From positions 1-30,000 of the forward strand of contig JAHBMJ010000985.1 in assembly GCA_018398765.1 (NCBI GenBank): a stretch of 30,000 nt of DNA, read 5' to 3'. This document shows positions 29,216 to 30,000 of this stretch, piece by piece (the first letter of the stretch is position 1; each line of letters starts with the position of its first letter). The DNA is from Chromera velia (lineage: Eukaryota > Sar > Chromeraceae). Made by a program: the position numbers and the translations under genes. A model generated the notes under the pieces. The model saw nothing but the letters and a program-made list of their open reading frames with translations. It was not told where the DNA came from and did not search any database.

Positions 29216-29477
29216 GCTGTTGCAGCTCGCCGAGGCCTCCAGCAGCGGTCCCCCCATCACTCTTGCCTTCGTGGATGACTTCGGAGAGACGGTCCTTTTC
29301 CGTCTCACCTCCGTGGCAGAGACGGACCTTCAGACCGTGGCAGAGGCGGCGGGGGGGAACAGAGAGGAATTCAAGTCGGCAAGGCAGGCACGGAGGGAAC
29401 GAAAGTTCCAACAGCAGCAAGAGGATTGGAGGGCAAATTCGGGGGAAAAGAAAAGAACGAGACCCTCAGAGTCCTAG
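29216..29477 (+). CDS. 3'-terminal exon of an unrecognised gene
   Basis: The acceptor TCTTCCTTCAG ends at 29215. The frame then encodes a compact block, GPPITLAFVDDFGETVLF and RLTSVAETDLQTVAEAAGG, followed by a Lys/Arg/Gln-rich, probably coiled-coil tail (RQARRERKFQQQQEDWR) and stops at TAG 29475-29477. The beta-strand-like start and charged tail suggest a domain end, but I recognise no family. Upstream exons must lie to the left (28080-29160 has candidates), and none can be fixed. The shadow frame 29146-29514 is less protein-like. Confidence 0.45.
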
Positions 29478-30000
29478 TTTGAGTCAGAACCAGGGCAACC
29501 CTAGAAGGACATGAATCACATGATGCCATGATTTAGTCAATTTGTAGTTCATTTGCGTACCTTTACAACGCACCTTTGTTAAGAGGCGCCTGGCAAATGT
29601 TTGTAGTTCTTTCTAGAGTTCTTCGGAGATAAATGACTGAGATATAACGGTAGGGTAAAGCTTTATGTAGATTGAACCGGCCCCAGCAATGTCAAATGCT
29701 ACTAGAAATCATAATGATAAGTACTCATGCAAGCTATAGCAAGGCTCTATATAAACAATTGAAATGATAAATTATGATACATTCATGAGAGATCATAAGA
29801 AGACGGGAATATCAATCAATCCGAATCTATGCATTATAAAATTTATAGTACCTCCAAACCGTTTCCAGGCCGTTTCTTGCAGACAGTGAAGTCTAAAACC
29901 TGATAAAAAGTTCAAAGCTTCTTCTTTTATAATATAAATGGTGGAGTCTTTATGACAAATGAGACGATTTGCGTTTTTACCGCATCCGACTGAGGAATGA
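29478..30000. other. A/T-rich 3' flank
   Basis: No open frame, repeat or motif of note. It is presumed to hold the 3' untranslated region of the preceding gene followed by intergenic DNA. Confidence 0.5.

Overview
The window is nuclear DNA of a eukaryote with intron-containing genes, heavy microsatellite content and a full-size LTR retrotransposon. One host gene encodes a sugar kinase of the plant/cyanobacterial D-ribulokinase type. It starts with a signal peptide followed by a Phe at the predicted cleavage site and a basic, Ser/Arg-rich stretch. That is the bipartite targeting layout of algae with complex (secondary) plastids. My best guess is a chromerid or similar photosynthetic protist; the species is inference.

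Bases 1-16762 are one Ty3/Gypsy element on the minus strand, about 16.8 kb long, whose far left 55 bases lie outside the window. Read in its own direction it has: a 5' LTR (16762 to 15766), a tRNA primer-binding site two bases later, a leader, gag (14949 to 13199, CCHC knuckles), protease, RT, RNase H, integrase and a C-terminal chromodomain (13218 to 8983), an approximately 8 kb 3' region, a polypurine tract (956 to 944) and the 3' LTR (942 to 1). This is a chromovirus. The 3' region carries an extra spliced gene (about 6979 to 4331) on the same strand that I cannot assign to any family. It encodes an unknown domain, an acidic stretch, 37-residue Pro/His repeats and a C-terminal CPNC motif. 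The two LTRs differ at 19 of 942 aligned sites with no indels, so the insertion is fairly young. Even so, this copy has a Gly-to-Arg change in the protease active site, several in-frame stops, and single-base frame changes that fall almost always in short A runs.

The right part (16763-30000) is host sequence. It holds a possible Pro-rich exon abutting the insertion (minus), a plus-strand exon encoding nine 18-residue Cys/His zinc-binding repeats (18984-19644), and a plus-strand multi-exon gene ending in a 2OG-Fe(II)-oxygenase-like domain (21016-22736). Convergent to that gene lies the three-exon FGGY kinase gene (26720 to 23346, minus). It carries an exact 54-bp in-frame duplication of its phosphate-binding motif and an approximately 390-bp GAAA-type tract in its second intron. 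Last comes the 3'-terminal exon of an unrecognised plus-strand gene (29216-29477). No rRNA, functional tRNA or CRISPR array was seen.

The strongest novelty candidate is the oversized chromovirus with its unknown spliced accessory gene. The shared pattern of A-run frame breaks, in the element and also in one host gene, has to be tested first as possible assembly error.
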